DNA from: Mycobacterium lepromatosis
GTDB taxonomy: Bacteria; Actinomycetota; Actinomycetes; Mycobacteriales; Mycobacteriaceae
Direction: 5' to 3'
NCBI RefSeq assembly: GCF_000975265.2
Contig: NZ_CP083405.1
Span: 2,914,001-2,978,000, forward strand
DNA: 64,000 nucleotides
Position numbers and translations under genes: made by a program. Below are positions 32,646 to 43,279 of the stretch, one piece after another (the stretch's first letter is position 1; each line of letters opens with the position of its first letter). The notes under the pieces were generated by a model that worked only from the letters and a program-made list of their open reading frames with translations, searched no databases and was not told where the DNA came from.

Positions 32646-34020
32646 TTAGATGTTCCTGGTGGCCAGCACGGCCATGGCAGTGTTGTGGCCGCCGATGTCT
32701 GACATTGTTCCTGCCATGGCGGACGCCCGAGCTGCACAGCATGATCCGCCTCGTGGGCTGTGGCGACTTTCCATTGCTGTGCCGAGGTTGTTCAGTGGGT
32801 GCGTCGTCTTCGGCGAACAGTTAGCGTAACGCGCCGTGGAAGATGTTGCCTCCAGTCATTTGCAGTGTGCGTTGCAAATCAGGGTGGTCGTTGTTTCGAT
32901 GCATGGTCGGCCGTGTGCGTAGGTTATCGGCATCTTCTGAATGGGTTTGTCCAGAAAGGAATTCGGTGACAACTGTACTAGCTCGGTCGGTTTGTCGCGT
33001 AAGGAATCCGAGCCTGCGGTGGCAGAACATCGAGTGCGGTGTGTATAAGCCGAACGCTGTCATTGTGTGCGCGTCCGTGTAAACCGGCCAACAGGATGCT
33101 CGGATCGGTCAACGACTGGGCAGTAGGCCTCGCACGGCAGTGGATTCGGTAGCTGCCCGCGAAACGCCTTATCCAGTTGGCTCCACATTTCGTTAACATG
33201 GAACATGTCGGCCTAGTGTGACACTGTTGTCACGCAAGCGAGGCAGTTGGCGCAGCACCATCTTTACTTTGACCTGCGTACCCCGGGCTAGTGGTGGCGC
33301 TGGTTCGCCTAGCAGGGTCGGCCATGACCGGCCGATGCTACGCTGGTCAGAACCAGCCGGACGCGGACTAGGTTTCTCTTCATCGCAGGTGCGGTAGTGC
33401 AATCTGCCATTCGGGTTCACAGCGTACAACGTCTGCACTGATGGCTATAACCCCGCGGACCAGGTCGTTGTCCACCGCGTCGGCAATGGCGTGCCTGATG
33501 GGTGTATTGACCATTTACTGCCACGTGGCCGCTGCAGCGTGTTAGCGAGCCTGCTCGTGGGTGCGCAGGGGTTCGAGCAAAGTCGACCCCAGTCTCGGTT
33601 TGGTCACCAGTCGACAGCTTCGGTAGAACTGGCGATTCCGCTCCCATCACCGGCTGCGTCGATCGCAGCGAATGTGTTGGCGGCATGCTCGGACCAGCAA
33701 GCCAGAGCGTCCGGCCGTAGCCGGTTGCCAAGTATACGACGAATAGCGTTACAGGGCTCAGAGCAACTCGGGTGCCCAGCTTGTCGACGATGTGTGACGG
33801 CAGCCAGCTGGCCAAATGGACAATTGGATCTCGACATCGTCGAAAGCCTGGGTCTGCACGGCGGCCCAGCCAAAGCTGGCCCAGCCTTTCTAACAACCGC
33901 ACTACGCAGTCCCTCCCCGGCCCCAAGTAGGCCGCTGCGACGAGATCGTTGTAGTCGCCACCAATGGACGATGGATATCGAAATCTGCCGTGTCGAAGTC
34001 CTGCGTTAGTTCTTCTGGGG
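32646..34020 (-). pseudogene. Decayed phytoene-dehydrogenase-like FAD oxidoreductase (Rv0897c-like)
   Basis: Minus-strand segments in order are YNDLVAAAYLG and VVRLLERL (dinucleotide fold), then ASWLPSHIVDKLGTRVALSP, AIADAVDNDLVRGVI, and VKMVLRQLPRLRDNSV. TDPSILLAGLHGRAH, MTAFGLYTPHSMF, LQRTLQMTGGNIFHGAL and SDIGGHNTAMAVLATRNI (C-terminal FAD contact) follow. Frames change at least five times. It occupies the place of Rv0897c between gltA2 and arfA. Confidence 0.8.
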
Positions 34021-34239
34021 GTATTTTAGCCGGTACCTAACCGGTATGGCTCACGACCTGGCCAGCTGGACGCATCATCGCCCCGCACAGGTTACCGCCA
34101 GTTTCGCCAAGTGTCCGACGTTGCGCGGTCGGTTTCCTCCTTTCCCATCGCTTATTAGTTTCCTCGTGCCGACTCGGTAGGTGGCATATTGCTGCTTGCC
34201 GCGGGCGAGTAACGTCAAGCAATTCAGCGGAGAAGGCGA

Positions 34240-35242
34240 TGGTGGATGATCAGGAGAATGTCGGCACAGCGGCCGCCATCACCGCCTCCTGGTCAGTTGC
34301 ACGATTCGATCGGCGCTAGCCCGGTCTTCCGTGGTTGATCGGTGTGGTGGTTATTATGTTGTTGATAGCGCCAATCGTTATGGTGCGTTCGATTGTCCTC
34401 TGTACTGTACCTGGGCCAACCGGAGCGCTGCTTTCACTTACGCCGTTGAACGGTTTTGACTTTTCCAAGTTTCTCCTTGGCGCCGCCTTCAATATAACTC
34501 AATGTCAACAATACTACGTTCAGCGGTGAGTTTCCCGACGAATTAGCCGAAGCGGAACTACTGGGCGCGTTCAAGGGCTCTCTCGTCCCTGGTATTAGCG
34601 TCATCGACCAAGTCCAGATCAACCTTAATGTTGATACGCTCGATTTCTAAAACACGGGGCTGTTTTTAAAACCGAGCGCGTCCCTGATCGATTTCAGTCT
34701 CACGGTCAATGGTAACATCGTAACTTTGGTGGGAACGGCATTATCGATCGGCCAGAGAAATGCCCTCGGCTGTGCCGCAGTGCACATCTGGTCCGGTCTG
34801 AATATCGTTGACAACATTCAGGTTAAGGGGAAGATTTCGCCTCCTGGACCTCTCGGCTCCATCCCCGTCTAGACTCCCGCCAGCTGATCTATGTGCCGAT
34901 TTGCAGCCTGCTATTAACGTAGTGACAGGCGGGCTGATTCTCTTTGGGAAAGAAACATTTAGCTTGACTCCGACTTACGACCATATCCTGACTCAGGTTG
35001 CTGGTAAGCGCAAGGCAGGTCCGAACGCTCATGTGACGCTCAATGGTTTTTTAGGCGCCTAGGGCATCGGTATTCCTTATGCGTGCCTACTGGTTCGGTA
35101 CAGTCGCCGACCTCCTGGTGGTCCAGGTGTTACTTGCGACCATCTAGCTGTGAAAGGTATGGGTTTGGTCAACCCGATCGCCAGCACCGACACCCCCGAC
35201 GGTCGCGCCAAGAATCGCCGCGTCGAAATCGTTGTCAGCTAA
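34240..35242 (+). pseudogene. arfA: Decayed ArfA/OmpATb outer-membrane protein
   Basis: GRPWLIGVVVIMLLIAP marks the N-terminal membrane anchor. FPDELAEAELLGAFKGSLVP and ISVIDQVQINLNV are BON-domain pieces, and TVNGNIVTLVGTALSIGQRN follows. The OmpA-like domain is seen as CADLQPAINVVTGGLILFGK, then a shifted GRAKNRRVEIVVS at the very end. ArfA in M. tuberculosis supports ammonia secretion at acid pH. Stops and frameshifts show it is dead. Confidence 0.9.
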
Positions 35243-35253
35243 GGGGAATCCGG

Positions 35254-35420
35254 AATGGATTTAGTAGTCCATTGGTTGTCGTAACTACTTGTTTTCGTCG
35301 CAGGATCGGTGGTTGCCTGGGTGGTTATCACCTTGTCGATCAAACGAGCGAGCGACAACAAGGAAAGAAAAACAGCGCCTATGGATGTCTCTGGCTCGAA
35401 TGATATGGGCGTACAGTGCT
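35254..35420 (+). pseudogene. arfB: Decayed small membrane protein ArfB
   Basis: Starts MDLVVHWLS, then an in-frame TAA at codon 10, then LLVFVAGSVVAWVVITLSIK matching the single membrane helix of the 50-aa ArfB. Apart from that nonsense codon most of the frame is intact, so this is a comparatively recent loss. Confidence 0.75.
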
Positions 35421-35849
35421 GATCGACCACGCACACCTGGGGTTAGCCGCGTTGTCCTTTGTCATCAGGCTGGTATTGACCTTGACGCTGATGGTTCTTA
35501 GTATAAAACATCAAGTATAAGTAACAACGTCGACGTGTGAATAGGGAGCTGAGTTTGGTTCACCAACGACAAGGATCCCAGTTGCAGATAGAGTCGCCGA
35601 AGACGAAGATTTCCGTGGCTTCAGCCGCGTCTTTTGGCCCGGGCTCCGTTCGTGCCCGTGCCGACAGCAGTGGGATGGCTGGTAAAGGGCCGGTTGTATA
35701 CCAGGCTCTACTACACACTCGACGACCGAACATATGATTCAGCCGTCTCTTAGATCGGTTGCAAGGGTGTGTAATACGCGAAAAGTGTCTACTTCACGCT
35801 GTGGAGCAAGAGCTCACGGAAATAAAGGCATTCCGCGAGGTTGTTCCGG
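35421..35849 (+). pseudogene. arfC: Decayed ArfC
   Basis: Order and short matches to ArfC (FGPGSVRARADSSG, then GKGPVVYQALLHTRRPN in place of VKGRSDTRLYYTPDDP) place this as the third arf gene. Most of the basic and Ala/Pro-rich middle is gone. It runs convergently into prrB. Confidence 0.6.
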
Positions 35850-37190
35850 TTAGCTGGGCGCGGGTATGCGCAGCAGTAGCCGCGCGCCGCCCAGCGGGCT
35901 CGTTTCCAATGAAGCCGTTCCGCCATGTAACTGGGCCTGCTGGGCCACCAGCGCCAGCCCCAGACCCGATCCCGAGTGGGAGGCCGTCGATCCTCGAGAA
36001 AACCGTTCAAACACCACTTGGCGCTCGTCCTCGGGCACTCCACCGCCGTTGTCGTCGACAGCGATTTCTACCCCGAACCGCGAACTGACAGCGGACAGCT
36101 GGACTCGGGTGGCGCCTCCATGTTTTACGGCATTGGCGACTGCATTGTCGACGGCAAGTCGCAACCCGGCTGGCAATCCCACAATGATGCAGGTCGGCGA
36201 CGGCACCAGCGAGACGTTAAGGTCAGGGTAGCTTCGAGTCGCGTCGTGGGCTGCACGGTCGAGCAACTCGGTGATGTCGACTGGCACATGATCGTCCGAC
36301 GTAGACAGTTCTCCCTGGGCCAACCGTTCCAGCGCGCTGAGGGTGGCCTCTATCCGCGACTGGGTGCGGATCACGTCGCCCAGGACTTCTTTGCGTTGGT
36401 CGTCGGCCAAATCCAGGGTGGCCAGCACTTCGAGATTAGTGCGCATCGCGGTCAATGGTGTGCGTAGCTCATGGGAGGACACCGCAGCGAAGTCGCGGGC
36501 CGAGGCCAGCGCCTCCTTGGTCCGGTTTTGTTCATTCCAGATACGTTGCAGCATTCCTCTCATCGCCTCGGCGATCTCAACGGCTTCGGTGGCGCCGTGC
36601 ACTTCCACCCGTGGTGCCTCGCCGCCGGCATCGACTGATCGGGTCTGCTGAGCGAGCTGTTTGAACGGGCGCACTGCGAATGCGGCCAGCAGCCAGGCGA
36701 ACACGGCCGCCGCGGCGATGGCGAATCCACAGATCAGTAGCACTCGGCGGTGTAAGTTGTTGGTCTCGGCGACGGTGGCGTCGTACGTCGCTCCGACAGC
36801 AATTGATGTCGGCTCCGGTGCCGGGATCTCCACCGTGCGTACTCGGTAGCGCACTCCGCGGAGATAGGTATCGGCGTAGTCGTCTGTCAGTTTGGGCAGC
36901 GTGATGCCGGAATTCGACTTGACCAGGTTGCCGCGGCGCACGGTGATGATGGCGTCCTGGTCGTTGGGTGAGCGCGGAATTTCGTCAAGGCCGCGCGGCA
37001 CGAACGGGATCGCGAAACCCGCTGCCTCATCCAGCTTGCGGTCCAGCCGCTCTTTGCGGTCGTTAGTGATCCCGACCCAGACGACTGTGCCGACGATGAG
37101 CACCGGAATCGCTGCACCGATGGCCGTCGCGACCACCACCCGGGTTCGCAACGACGGCGTACGGGCGAAGATTCGCGACAGGATATTCAT
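35850..37190 (-). CDS. prrB: Sensor histidine kinase PrrB
   Basis: 446 aa, the same length as M. tuberculosis PrrB. First membrane helix about 15-40 (VVATAIGAAIPVLIVGTVVW), a periplasmic loop of about 110 residues, and a second helix about 150-175 (LLICGFAIAAAAVFAWLL). A HAMP-like region is followed by the dimerisation H-box VSSHELRTPLTAMRTNLEV (phospho-acceptor His about 240). N-box VDNAVANAVKHGGA, G1 DDNGGGVPEDERQ, F-box VFERFSRG and G2 SGSGLGLALV are all present. Inner-membrane kinase that phosphorylates PrrA. It follows prrA by 17 bp in one operon. Confidence 0.97.
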   Translation of the reverse strand: MNILSRIFARTPSLRTRVVVATAIGAAIPVLIVGTVVWVGITNDRKERLDRKLDEAAGFAIPFVPRGLDEIPRSPNDQDAIITVRRGNLVKSNSGITLPKLTDDYADTYLRGVRYRVRTVEIPAPEPTSIAVGATYDATVAETNNLHRRVLLICGFAIAAAAVFAWLLAAFAVRPFKQLAQQTRSVDAGGEAPRVEVHGATEAVEIAEAMRGMLQRIWNEQNRTKEALASARDFAAVSSHELRTPLTAMRTNLEVLATLDLADDQRKEVLGDVIRTQSRIEATLSALERLAQGELSTSDDHVPVDITELLDRAAHDATRSYPDLNVSLVPSPTCIIVGLPAGLRLAVDNAVANAVKHGGATRVQLSAVSSRFGVEIAVDDNGGGVPEDERQVVFERFSRGSTASHSGSGLGLALVAQQAQLHGGTASLETSPLGGARLLLRIPAPS

Positions 37191-37207
37191 GGCCTGCTTC
37201 GATCCGG

Positions 37208-37909
37208 TTACTGCATGCGCAGTACGAACCCGACTCCTCGAACGGTGTGCAGCAGCCTGGGCCTGCTGTTGGTCTCCAACTTTCGGCGCAGGTACCCGAT
37301 GAACACGTCGACGACATTTGTGTCGGCGGCGAAGTCATAGCCCCACACCAGCTCCAGCAGCTGGGCGCGTGACAGAACGGTGGTCTTGTGTTCAGCCAGC
37401 ACTGCCAGCAGATCGAACTCTCGCTTGGTCAGGTCGACATCGACGCCATTGACTCGGGCCCGCCGACCGGGGATGTCTACCTCCAGCGGGCCCACGGTGA
37501 TGGTTTCCGAGGAAGACGTTGCGGTGGCGCCGCGGCGGCGCAGCAGCGCCTTCACTCGTGCCACCAGCTCGGCCAGCACGAACGGTTTGACCAGGTAATC
37601 ATCGGCGCCGGCTTCTAGGCCTGCCACTCGATCGTCGACTGAACTGCGTGCGGACAGCACGCAGACTGGGACGTCGTTGTCCATGGCTCTTAATGCCGTG
37701 ACGACGCTTACACCGTCCAATACCGGCATGTTGATGTCGAGCACGATTGCATCCGGCCGGGTCTCGGTGGCGCTGCGCAACGCCTCGGCACCGTCGATGG
37801 CGGTCGATACCTCGAATCCGGATAGCCGCAGGCCGCGCTCCAGCGAGGCAAGCACATCGGAATCGTCGTCGACGACCAACACTTGAGGTGAGCTGACACC
37901 GGTGTCCAT
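37208..37909 (-). CDS. prrA: OmpR-family response regulator PrrA
   Basis: 233 aa. The receiver domain has acidic pocket Asp14-Asp16 (VVDDDSD), phospho-acceptor Asp58 in [13 protein letters not shown] and Lys108 in DDYLVKPF. A linker leads to a winged-helix DNA-binding domain with [20 protein letters not shown] and [12 protein letters not shown], ending [15 protein letters not shown]. The ATG at 37909 gives the family length. The PrrAB system is essential in M. tuberculosis and linked to growth in macrophages and respiration. It is first gene of the operon; the 200 bp upstream is the presumed autoregulated promoter. Confidence 0.97.
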   Translation of the reverse strand: MDTGVSSPQVLVVDDDSDVLASLERGLRLSGFEVSTAIDGAEALRSATETRPDAIVLDINMPVLDGVSVVTALRAMDNDVPVCVLSARSSVDDRVAGLEAGADDYLVKPFVLAELVARVKALLRRRGATATSSSETITVGPLEVDIPGRRARVNGVDVDLTKREFDLLAVLAEHKTTVLSRAQLLELVWGYDFAADTNVVDVFIGYLRRKLETNSRPRLLHTVRGVGFVLRMQ

Positions 37910-38129
37910 GCCGCCTATTTTGCCGGATCTTTTCCGACAGCGGTGGGAGGATCAGCCGCCGGGTCACGGGAGAGTACTCCACCGCACGGCCGCTCCAAGA
38001 GTGTCTGCTTTTCGACATGGCAGCCTGTCGATTAAATGGTTACTGTTTCTGAGCTGGCCAGGTGATTTTCGGAATCAGGTGATAATTTTGTATTCATAAT
38101 CGATGGTTTGCGGGATTTGAACTTTGGTG
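37910..38129 (-). promoter_or_regulatory. prrA upstream region
   Basis: Gene-free sequence upstream of prrA. In M. tuberculosis prrAB is autoregulated; no clear direct-repeat box could be assigned here by eye. Confidence 0.35.
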
Positions 38130-39700
38130 CGCAGTTTTGCTTACCTGGATCGGTAAACGGCTTCGGCGAGGGCCAGGGCGTAGTGCTGGTGTTTGGATGC
38201 GTCGACGCAGTTTGTCGGAGACATGCGGGTTAGGTCGGAGGGAGTTGATGTCGGTGATTACGGAGAAGATGCAGCCGCTGTTGAACGTGCCTTCCAGTGC
38301 GTTGTAGTCGTGCATTCCACCACCGCCGAATCTGGTGACTTACCCGGCAGCATACAGGCCGAGGATGGGTTTACCGTCGGTTCCTAGCTACTGGGAGGCT
38401 AGGTAGCTTTGGGTGTTGCCCAAAATTTTTCGTGTCAGGATGTGCAATTTCACTCCAATCAACGGTTCCGTGTTAGGCGTGAGGGCGCGATGCGGGTCGG
38501 CGACCCGGCCGAGCCGTTTGGCCGGTAAGCGTTGCGGGTATCCTGGACTTGAGAGTTCTTGCTGAACGGGTTGGCCATTTGTAGGGTCCGGGATTCGATC
38601 CGTGCGCGGATCACGACCGCGTCCCAAGAGGGGTTCGTCGGTGAGGGTATTGATATTGATTTTGCGCGACGAGTTCTTCGAGGCTTTTGGCTGTTACGAA
38701 GTTGGCGCCGTGGGTTTTGAACGCTTCAACTGAGGCCCGGCTTCTGCTTATTGAAGATCCGTTCCCACAGAACTGTTTTGCGGCTCTTGGGGGTGATGTT
38801 CGGGGGTGTGTCCGAGCCAGATAGCTCGAACTCTTTCTGGATGATCTGATGGATCAGGATGAACCAGAAGTGGTCAAACTGCGCGATGTCGGGAGTGATG
38901 CGGCCGATACCACAGGGTGCCCAGGATTGTCGTAGCCAGGAAGGTAGGGGCTGGCAGCCGCCGGTCCAGTGCGTCGAACCGCATCGATGATGGGCCGGAA
39001 AAGATTCGGATGGTGTGCTTAAACCAGATCGGGTCCCAGTTGACTGCGCTTTCGGTGTATTATCTACATCTGGTCGCGGTTTATTAGCCGCACGCCGCTG
39101 GTGGTGCCCATTCGCTTCGGCCAGTGGCTACGCACCATGTCGTGGTTGTTGCCAGTCCTGCCGGTGGCGGTGATAAAATGTCACCACTTTAGCGCGCCGC
39201 GCCTTGGGAGGCCGAATGCACTAACGGCTCCAGGACTATGGTGCCCTTTGCTATGTGCAAGAGGGACACCGAGTTGGAGTTGTCGTGCCGTTGGCGCGTA
39301 GATCCACACGTTCATCCCACCCCACGGTGGTCATGAACTGGATGGTCTGCTCTGGCAGATAGTGCGCTTTTCGCCGTGGTGCGTTCTAACGTAGCACCGA
39401 GCCCACTTCACTACCCAAAAGTTTTCATCGTCGATCCAGTTGAATGTTGCACTCCCCGACCGGTCGTTCCAGGCCAGTGTGTAAGGAGTCCGTGATCCTC
39501 AGCTACCGCTGATCGGGACTTTCGACCAGAAAGATCTCACCGAACGACCCGAATGCCTGACTGCCCAGGTTGGTTTCGCTCTCATGGTCTACCAGCGTGC
39601 CCTTCTTACCCCGAGCAGTCAGTTCGTGAGTCGGGGCCGACCAGTCTGGCCAAACCGCTGCCGCTGCCGATGACATCAGCGTCCATGTAATGGCCTCCCT
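38130..39700 (-). pseudogene. Decayed FAD-binding (3-ketosteroid-dehydrogenase-like) protein
   Basis: Minus-strand matches in order are GNNHDMVRSHWPKRMGT, RLINRDQM, SVEAFKTHGANFVTAKSLEE and GVKLHILTRKILGN. The last is YNALEGTFNSGCIFSVIT, the FAD-contact C terminus, with mutated glycines. This is the KstD/fumarate-reductase-like flavoprotein pattern of the Rv0785 type. Numerous frameshifts. I know of no such gene between prrA and accD3 in M. tuberculosis. Confidence 0.75.
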
Positions 39701-39799
39701 ACTGATTGGTACTGATGCCGTCCTGAGTGCCTAATCGGATACGTCATTGAATCCGATTTTCTTATGTATTGGATTGTTATAGTAGGTAACATCCACAAC

Positions 39800-40317
39800 T
39801 ACCGACGTCGCCAAGCCGGTGCGGGTGACAAACCGTCATGCACAAACTCGCGCCCGGTTATCGATGCTGCATTTCAGGTGTTCGCCGACAAGGCATTCGG
39901 GCATGTACGCATCGAAGATGTGTGTACGGTGGCCGGCTAAACCCGCGGGGGTGTTTTACTCGCCGTTCGATCGCCTTGAGGAATTGTTCTTCGCGTTTTA
40001 CGACCAGCACGCGACCATGAACAGCTCAGCCCGCCATCGCGGGCGCCGGCGAGTCCGCCGATCTGGTCAAGCTTGTGGACAGAGTTGTGGCCACCCTGTT
40101 GCTCGATCGCGACTGGCTGCTCATCAAAACCGACTTCCTGATGCACGCCGCGCGCCACCCCGACCTTGTCCAATGCCTGGTTGCCCACCGCGCTCAGCTG
40201 CGAACCGCCATCGAAGATCGTCTTAGCAGCAGCGCTATTGAGTTACCCAATGCAATCGGGACAGTGGGCGACGCTGCCTGCGTTGTCGTCGCCGCATACG
40301 ACGGGGTGAGCATTTAA
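39800..40317 (+). pseudogene. Decayed TetR-family regulator
   Basis: The helix-turn-helix region reads VFADKAFGHVRIEDVCTVAG, then a stop where TRG(A/V)FYS follows. RLEELFFAFYDQHA comes next in another frame. The ligand domain is readable as TLLLDRDWLLIKTDFLMHAA and IEDRLSSSAIELPNAIG. It is divergent from the flavoprotein remnant, which it may once have controlled. Confidence 0.8.
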
Positions 40318-41018
40318 TTTCTGCTCGTCTGCTCAATAGCGACCAGTCCGCCGCCCGCGGCTGGCTCAGTCAACTTCTTAACCTTGTAGCCGGTCCGCTG
40401 ACCGCCTGGCTGGATCACGGTAGGCTCGAGTGTGCTGGTTCGTGCTGCGGCGGCCGCCCCTGGTTGGGATGATCCGCGACGGTAGAGCGCCTCGCGTAAC
40501 CACCCCAAAACATCCTGGGTGATCACTCGGACAACGATCCACCTAGTTGTGTGAGGCTTACGTAGCTGCCACTGGCTCCGGATGTCTTGGCGTCGGTTGG
40601 TGCGGTGGTGTTTCCCATCATATTCTATTCGACGGTGACCGTCTGCTCAGGCGTCATCACCAAAGGTCAGTCGATGCGAGTAACCTCGTCATCCATCGGT
40701 ACGCTGATTTCGGGTGGTCACGTCGGTTGGTGAGTGTTGGTTACGCCAGATCAGCTTGACTGGTTCGTCTTCGCCGATTCAATCCGAGCCATGCAGTGCT
40801 GCTGCGGCTGGCTCAGCAATGACGCTGTGTCGGACTGGACCACAGCCACGTGGCTTCAGCACGTCCTCGCAGTCGATAGCAGCCCAGCGCTCCACGTCAC
40901 AGAGCTTGGTCGCCTACGAAGCGTCATCCATGGGCAAAAGTTGCCATGACCGACTGGACACGTTTACCCAGACATAAACTACGGTCACGCGTTACGGCGA
41001 GTTGTGTGCGTAGGTAGT
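40318..41018. other. Unassigned decayed region
   Basis: Open fragments exist (minus MITQDVLGWLREALYRRG near 40526; plus DWFVFADSIRAMQCC near 40755) without a recognisable family. It precedes accD3 at its 3' side. Confidence 0.35.
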
Positions 41019-42500
41019 TTAAGTGTGGTGAGGCAACCCGATGCGGCGGTAACGCTGTAGCCGCGTCGCAAGACGTTGAGAATCGGGTATCTCTCGTAGC
41101 GCGTGTAGCTCGGTGGCGATAGCACTGCACAGTCGTTGGCAAAACTCGACCGGCTCGTCGGCGGCATCAGGATGCTCGGGCACGATCACATCGACTATTC
41201 CGGACTTGAGCAGGTCAGACGACCGGATGCCCTGGGCTGATGCAAGTTCGGCGGCATGAACGATATCACGGAAAACAATCGCGCTGGCGCCCTCCGGCGG
41301 AAGTGGCGCCAGCCAACCGTGCAGCGCCGCCAGTACCCGGTCGGCGGGCACCATGGCAAGCGCCGGTCCGCCACTGCCCTGGCCTAGTAGGATTGACACT
41401 GTCGGAGTATCCAGCGTGACGAGCTCAGCCAGACACTGGGCGATCTGGCCGGCCAGCCCGCCCTGCTCGGCTTCGGCCGACAACGCTGGGCCGGCGGTGT
41501 CGATCACCAGCACGAGCGGTAGGCGTAACTCGGCGGCTAGCGCCATACCGCGCCGGGCCTCTCGCAACGATGCGGGCCCGACGAGCCTGCAGGCCTCCCG
41601 TTGCTGACCGAGTACCACAGCGGGCTGGCCAGCAAATCGGGCCAGTGCCAGCAAGGTGGTCGCTGCCTCGCCGTGACCGGTTCCGGACAGCAGCACTCGG
41701 TCGGTGGCGCCATGCCGCAGTACTTGTTCGACACCTGGCCGTTCAGGCCGTCGCGACGCCATCACCGAGTTCCAAGCTGGCACATTCGGTATCGGTTCGG
41801 GTCGCCGCGGCGTCGGTATTGGTTTGGGTATATCGGCGATCACCGCCAGTGCACGATCCAACGTCAGCCGCAGTCCATCCAGCGTGACGATAGCGTCGAT
41901 TACCCCATGCCGCTGTAGATTCTCCGCTGTCTGGATGCCGGAAGGGAAGGGTTCGCCATACAGCAACTCATACACCCGAGGCCCCAGGAAGCCGATCAGA
42001 GCACCTGGTTCGGCGAAGGTTACGTGGCCCAGCGAGCCCCACGACGCGAAGGCCCCGCCGGTGGTCGGGTTACGCAAGTACACCAAATAGGGAAGGCCAG
42101 CCCGTTTGTGGAGTTTGACGGCCGCAACGATCTTCACCATCTGCAGGAACGCGACGGTGCCTTCTTGCATGCGGGTGCCGCCGGAGCTTGGCGAGGCCAG
42201 CAGTGGCAGCCGCTCGGCCGTCGCCCGCTGCACGGCGGCGGTGATCCGCTCCGCGGCTGCCACCCCTATCGAGCCACCGAGGAAGCTGAACTCGCAGAGA
42301 ATTATCGCTACCTGTCGCCCGAATACGCTTCCCTGGCCGGTCAGTACCGATTCGTCTAAGCCGCTGGCGACTCGGGCGTCAGTCAGCTCCCGCGCGTAGG
42401 ATTCGGTTACCGGCAGCGTTAGCGGTTCGCGGTCCCAGCTGACGAATGAGCCAGCATCTAGCACCGCCTCGCGCAGTTGATCGGTCGTGATACGACTCAT
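41019..42500 (-). CDS. accD3: Acyl-CoA carboxylase beta subunit AccD3
   Basis: 493 aa (M. tuberculosis 495). Carboxyltransferase fold with two crotonase-like halves. The N-terminal half has LPLLASPSSGGTRMQEGTVA and YLVYLRNPTTGGAFASWG, the oxyanion-hole glycines for acyl-CoA. The C-terminal half has LVLVIDTAGPALSAEAEQGG and TVSILLGQGSGGPALAMVP, the biotin side. It transfers carboxyl groups to acetyl- or longer acyl-CoA with a biotinylated AccA partner, supplying malonyl-type units for lipid synthesis. It starts 26 bp from the divergent echA6. Confidence 0.95.
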   Translation of the reverse strand: MSRITTDQLREAVLDAGSFVSWDREPLTLPVTESYARELTDARVASGLDESVLTGQGSVFGRQVAIILCEFSFLGGSIGVAAAERITAAVQRATAERLPLLASPSSGGTRMQEGTVAFLQMVKIVAAVKLHKRAGLPYLVYLRNPTTGGAFASWGSLGHVTFAEPGALIGFLGPRVYELLYGEPFPSGIQTAENLQRHGVIDAIVTLDGLRLTLDRALAVIADIPKPIPTPRRPEPIPNVPAWNSVMASRRPERPGVEQVLRHGATDRVLLSGTGHGEAATTLLALARFAGQPAVVLGQQREACRLVGPASLREARRGMALAAELRLPLVLVIDTAGPALSAEAEQGGLAGQIAQCLAELVTLDTPTVSILLGQGSGGPALAMVPADRVLAALHGWLAPLPPEGASAIVFRDIVHAAELASAQGIRSSDLLKSGIVDVIVPEHPDAADEPVEFCQRLCSAIATELHALREIPDSQRLATRLQRYRRIGLPHHT

Positions 42501-42526
42501 CCAATAAGGCTATATAGGCTAGCCCA
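42501..42526. promoter_or_regulatory. Shared bidirectional promoter of accD3 and echA6
   Basis: Only 26 bp separate the two divergent ATG codons. A palindromic TATATA (42511-42516) sits exactly in the middle, with 10 bp to each start codon. Read in either direction it is a good mycobacterial -10 hexamer at the distance expected for leaderless transcripts. Confidence 0.6.
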
Positions 42527-43270
42527 ATGATAGGTATTACTCAGGCCGAAGGCGTTATGACTATTGAGCTGCAGCGTCCCGAACGTCGCAACGCCCTGAA
42601 TTCGCAACTTGTCGAGGAATTGCGGGAGGTTGTGCAGAAAGCTAGCGGCACCGACAGCGAGGCGTCTACCCGCGTTATTGTGTTGACTGGCCAGGGCACG
42701 GTGTTCTGCGCCGGCGCGGATCTGAGCGGAGACGCGTTTGCCGCTGACTATCCTGACCGACTGATTAAGTTGCACAGGGTCATGGACGCTGCTCCGATGC
42801 CGGTAATTGGCGCTATTAATGGTCCCGCCATCGGTGCTGGTCTAAGGTTGGCCATGCAATGCGATCTTCGGGTTGTCGCACCGGATGCGTATTTTCAGTT
42901 TCCTACCTCGAAATATGGTTTGGCCCTTGACAATTGGAGTATTCGTCGACTGTCTTCATTGGTTGGCCACGGCCGGGCCCGGGCTATGCTGCTGACGGCG
43001 GAGAAGTTGACCGCCGACATCGCGCTGCAGACCGGGATGGCCAATCGCATCGGTGCATTGGCCGACGCCCAGGCTTGGGCCGCCGAAGTCACCGGCCTAG
43101 CACCGTTGGCGATCCAGCACGCCAAGCGGGTACTCAACGACGACGGTTCCATCGAGGAAGCGTGGCCGGAGCATAAGAAGCTCTTTGACAGGGCCTGGGC
43201 CAGCCAGGATGTCATTGAAGCGCAGGTCGCCCGGGTGGAGAAACGGCCACCTAAGTTTCGGGGTGCATGA
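42527..43270 (+). CDS. echA6: Crotonase-fold acyl-CoA binding protein EchA6
   Basis: 247 aa (M. tuberculosis 243; the extra residues fall in the [12 protein letters not shown] loop). Crotonase fold with [19 protein letters not shown], the CoA and oxyanion block [20 protein letters not shown], and [40 protein letters not shown] follows. Positions that carry catalytic Glu in true enoyl-CoA hydratases are not conserved. In M. tuberculosis EchA6 is a non-catalytic carrier that shuttles long-chain acyl-CoA into FAS-II for mycolic acid synthesis and is an inhibitor target. No Shine-Dalgarno is possible in the 26-bp gap beyond the -10 box, so translation is probably leaderless. Confidence 0.95.
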   Translation: MIGITQAEGVMTIELQRPERRNALNSQLVEELREVVQKASGTDSEASTRVIVLTGQGTVFCAGADLSGDAFAADYPDRLIKLHRVMDAAPMPVIGAINGPAIGAGLRLAMQCDLRVVAPDAYFQFPTSKYGLALDNWSIRRLSSLVGHGRARAMLLTAEKLTADIALQTGMANRIGALADAQAWAAEVTGLAPLAIQHAKRVLNDDGSIEEAWPEHKKLFDRAWASQDVIEAQVARVEKRPPKFRGA

Positions 43271-43279
43271 TATTCATGC

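Noticed and set aside
33417..33926. A 169-aa minus-strand frame and the opposite-strand 172-aa frame as separate genes.
   Set aside because: The minus frame holds only part of a flavoprotein remnant whose continuation changes frame several times; the plus frame is its shadow.
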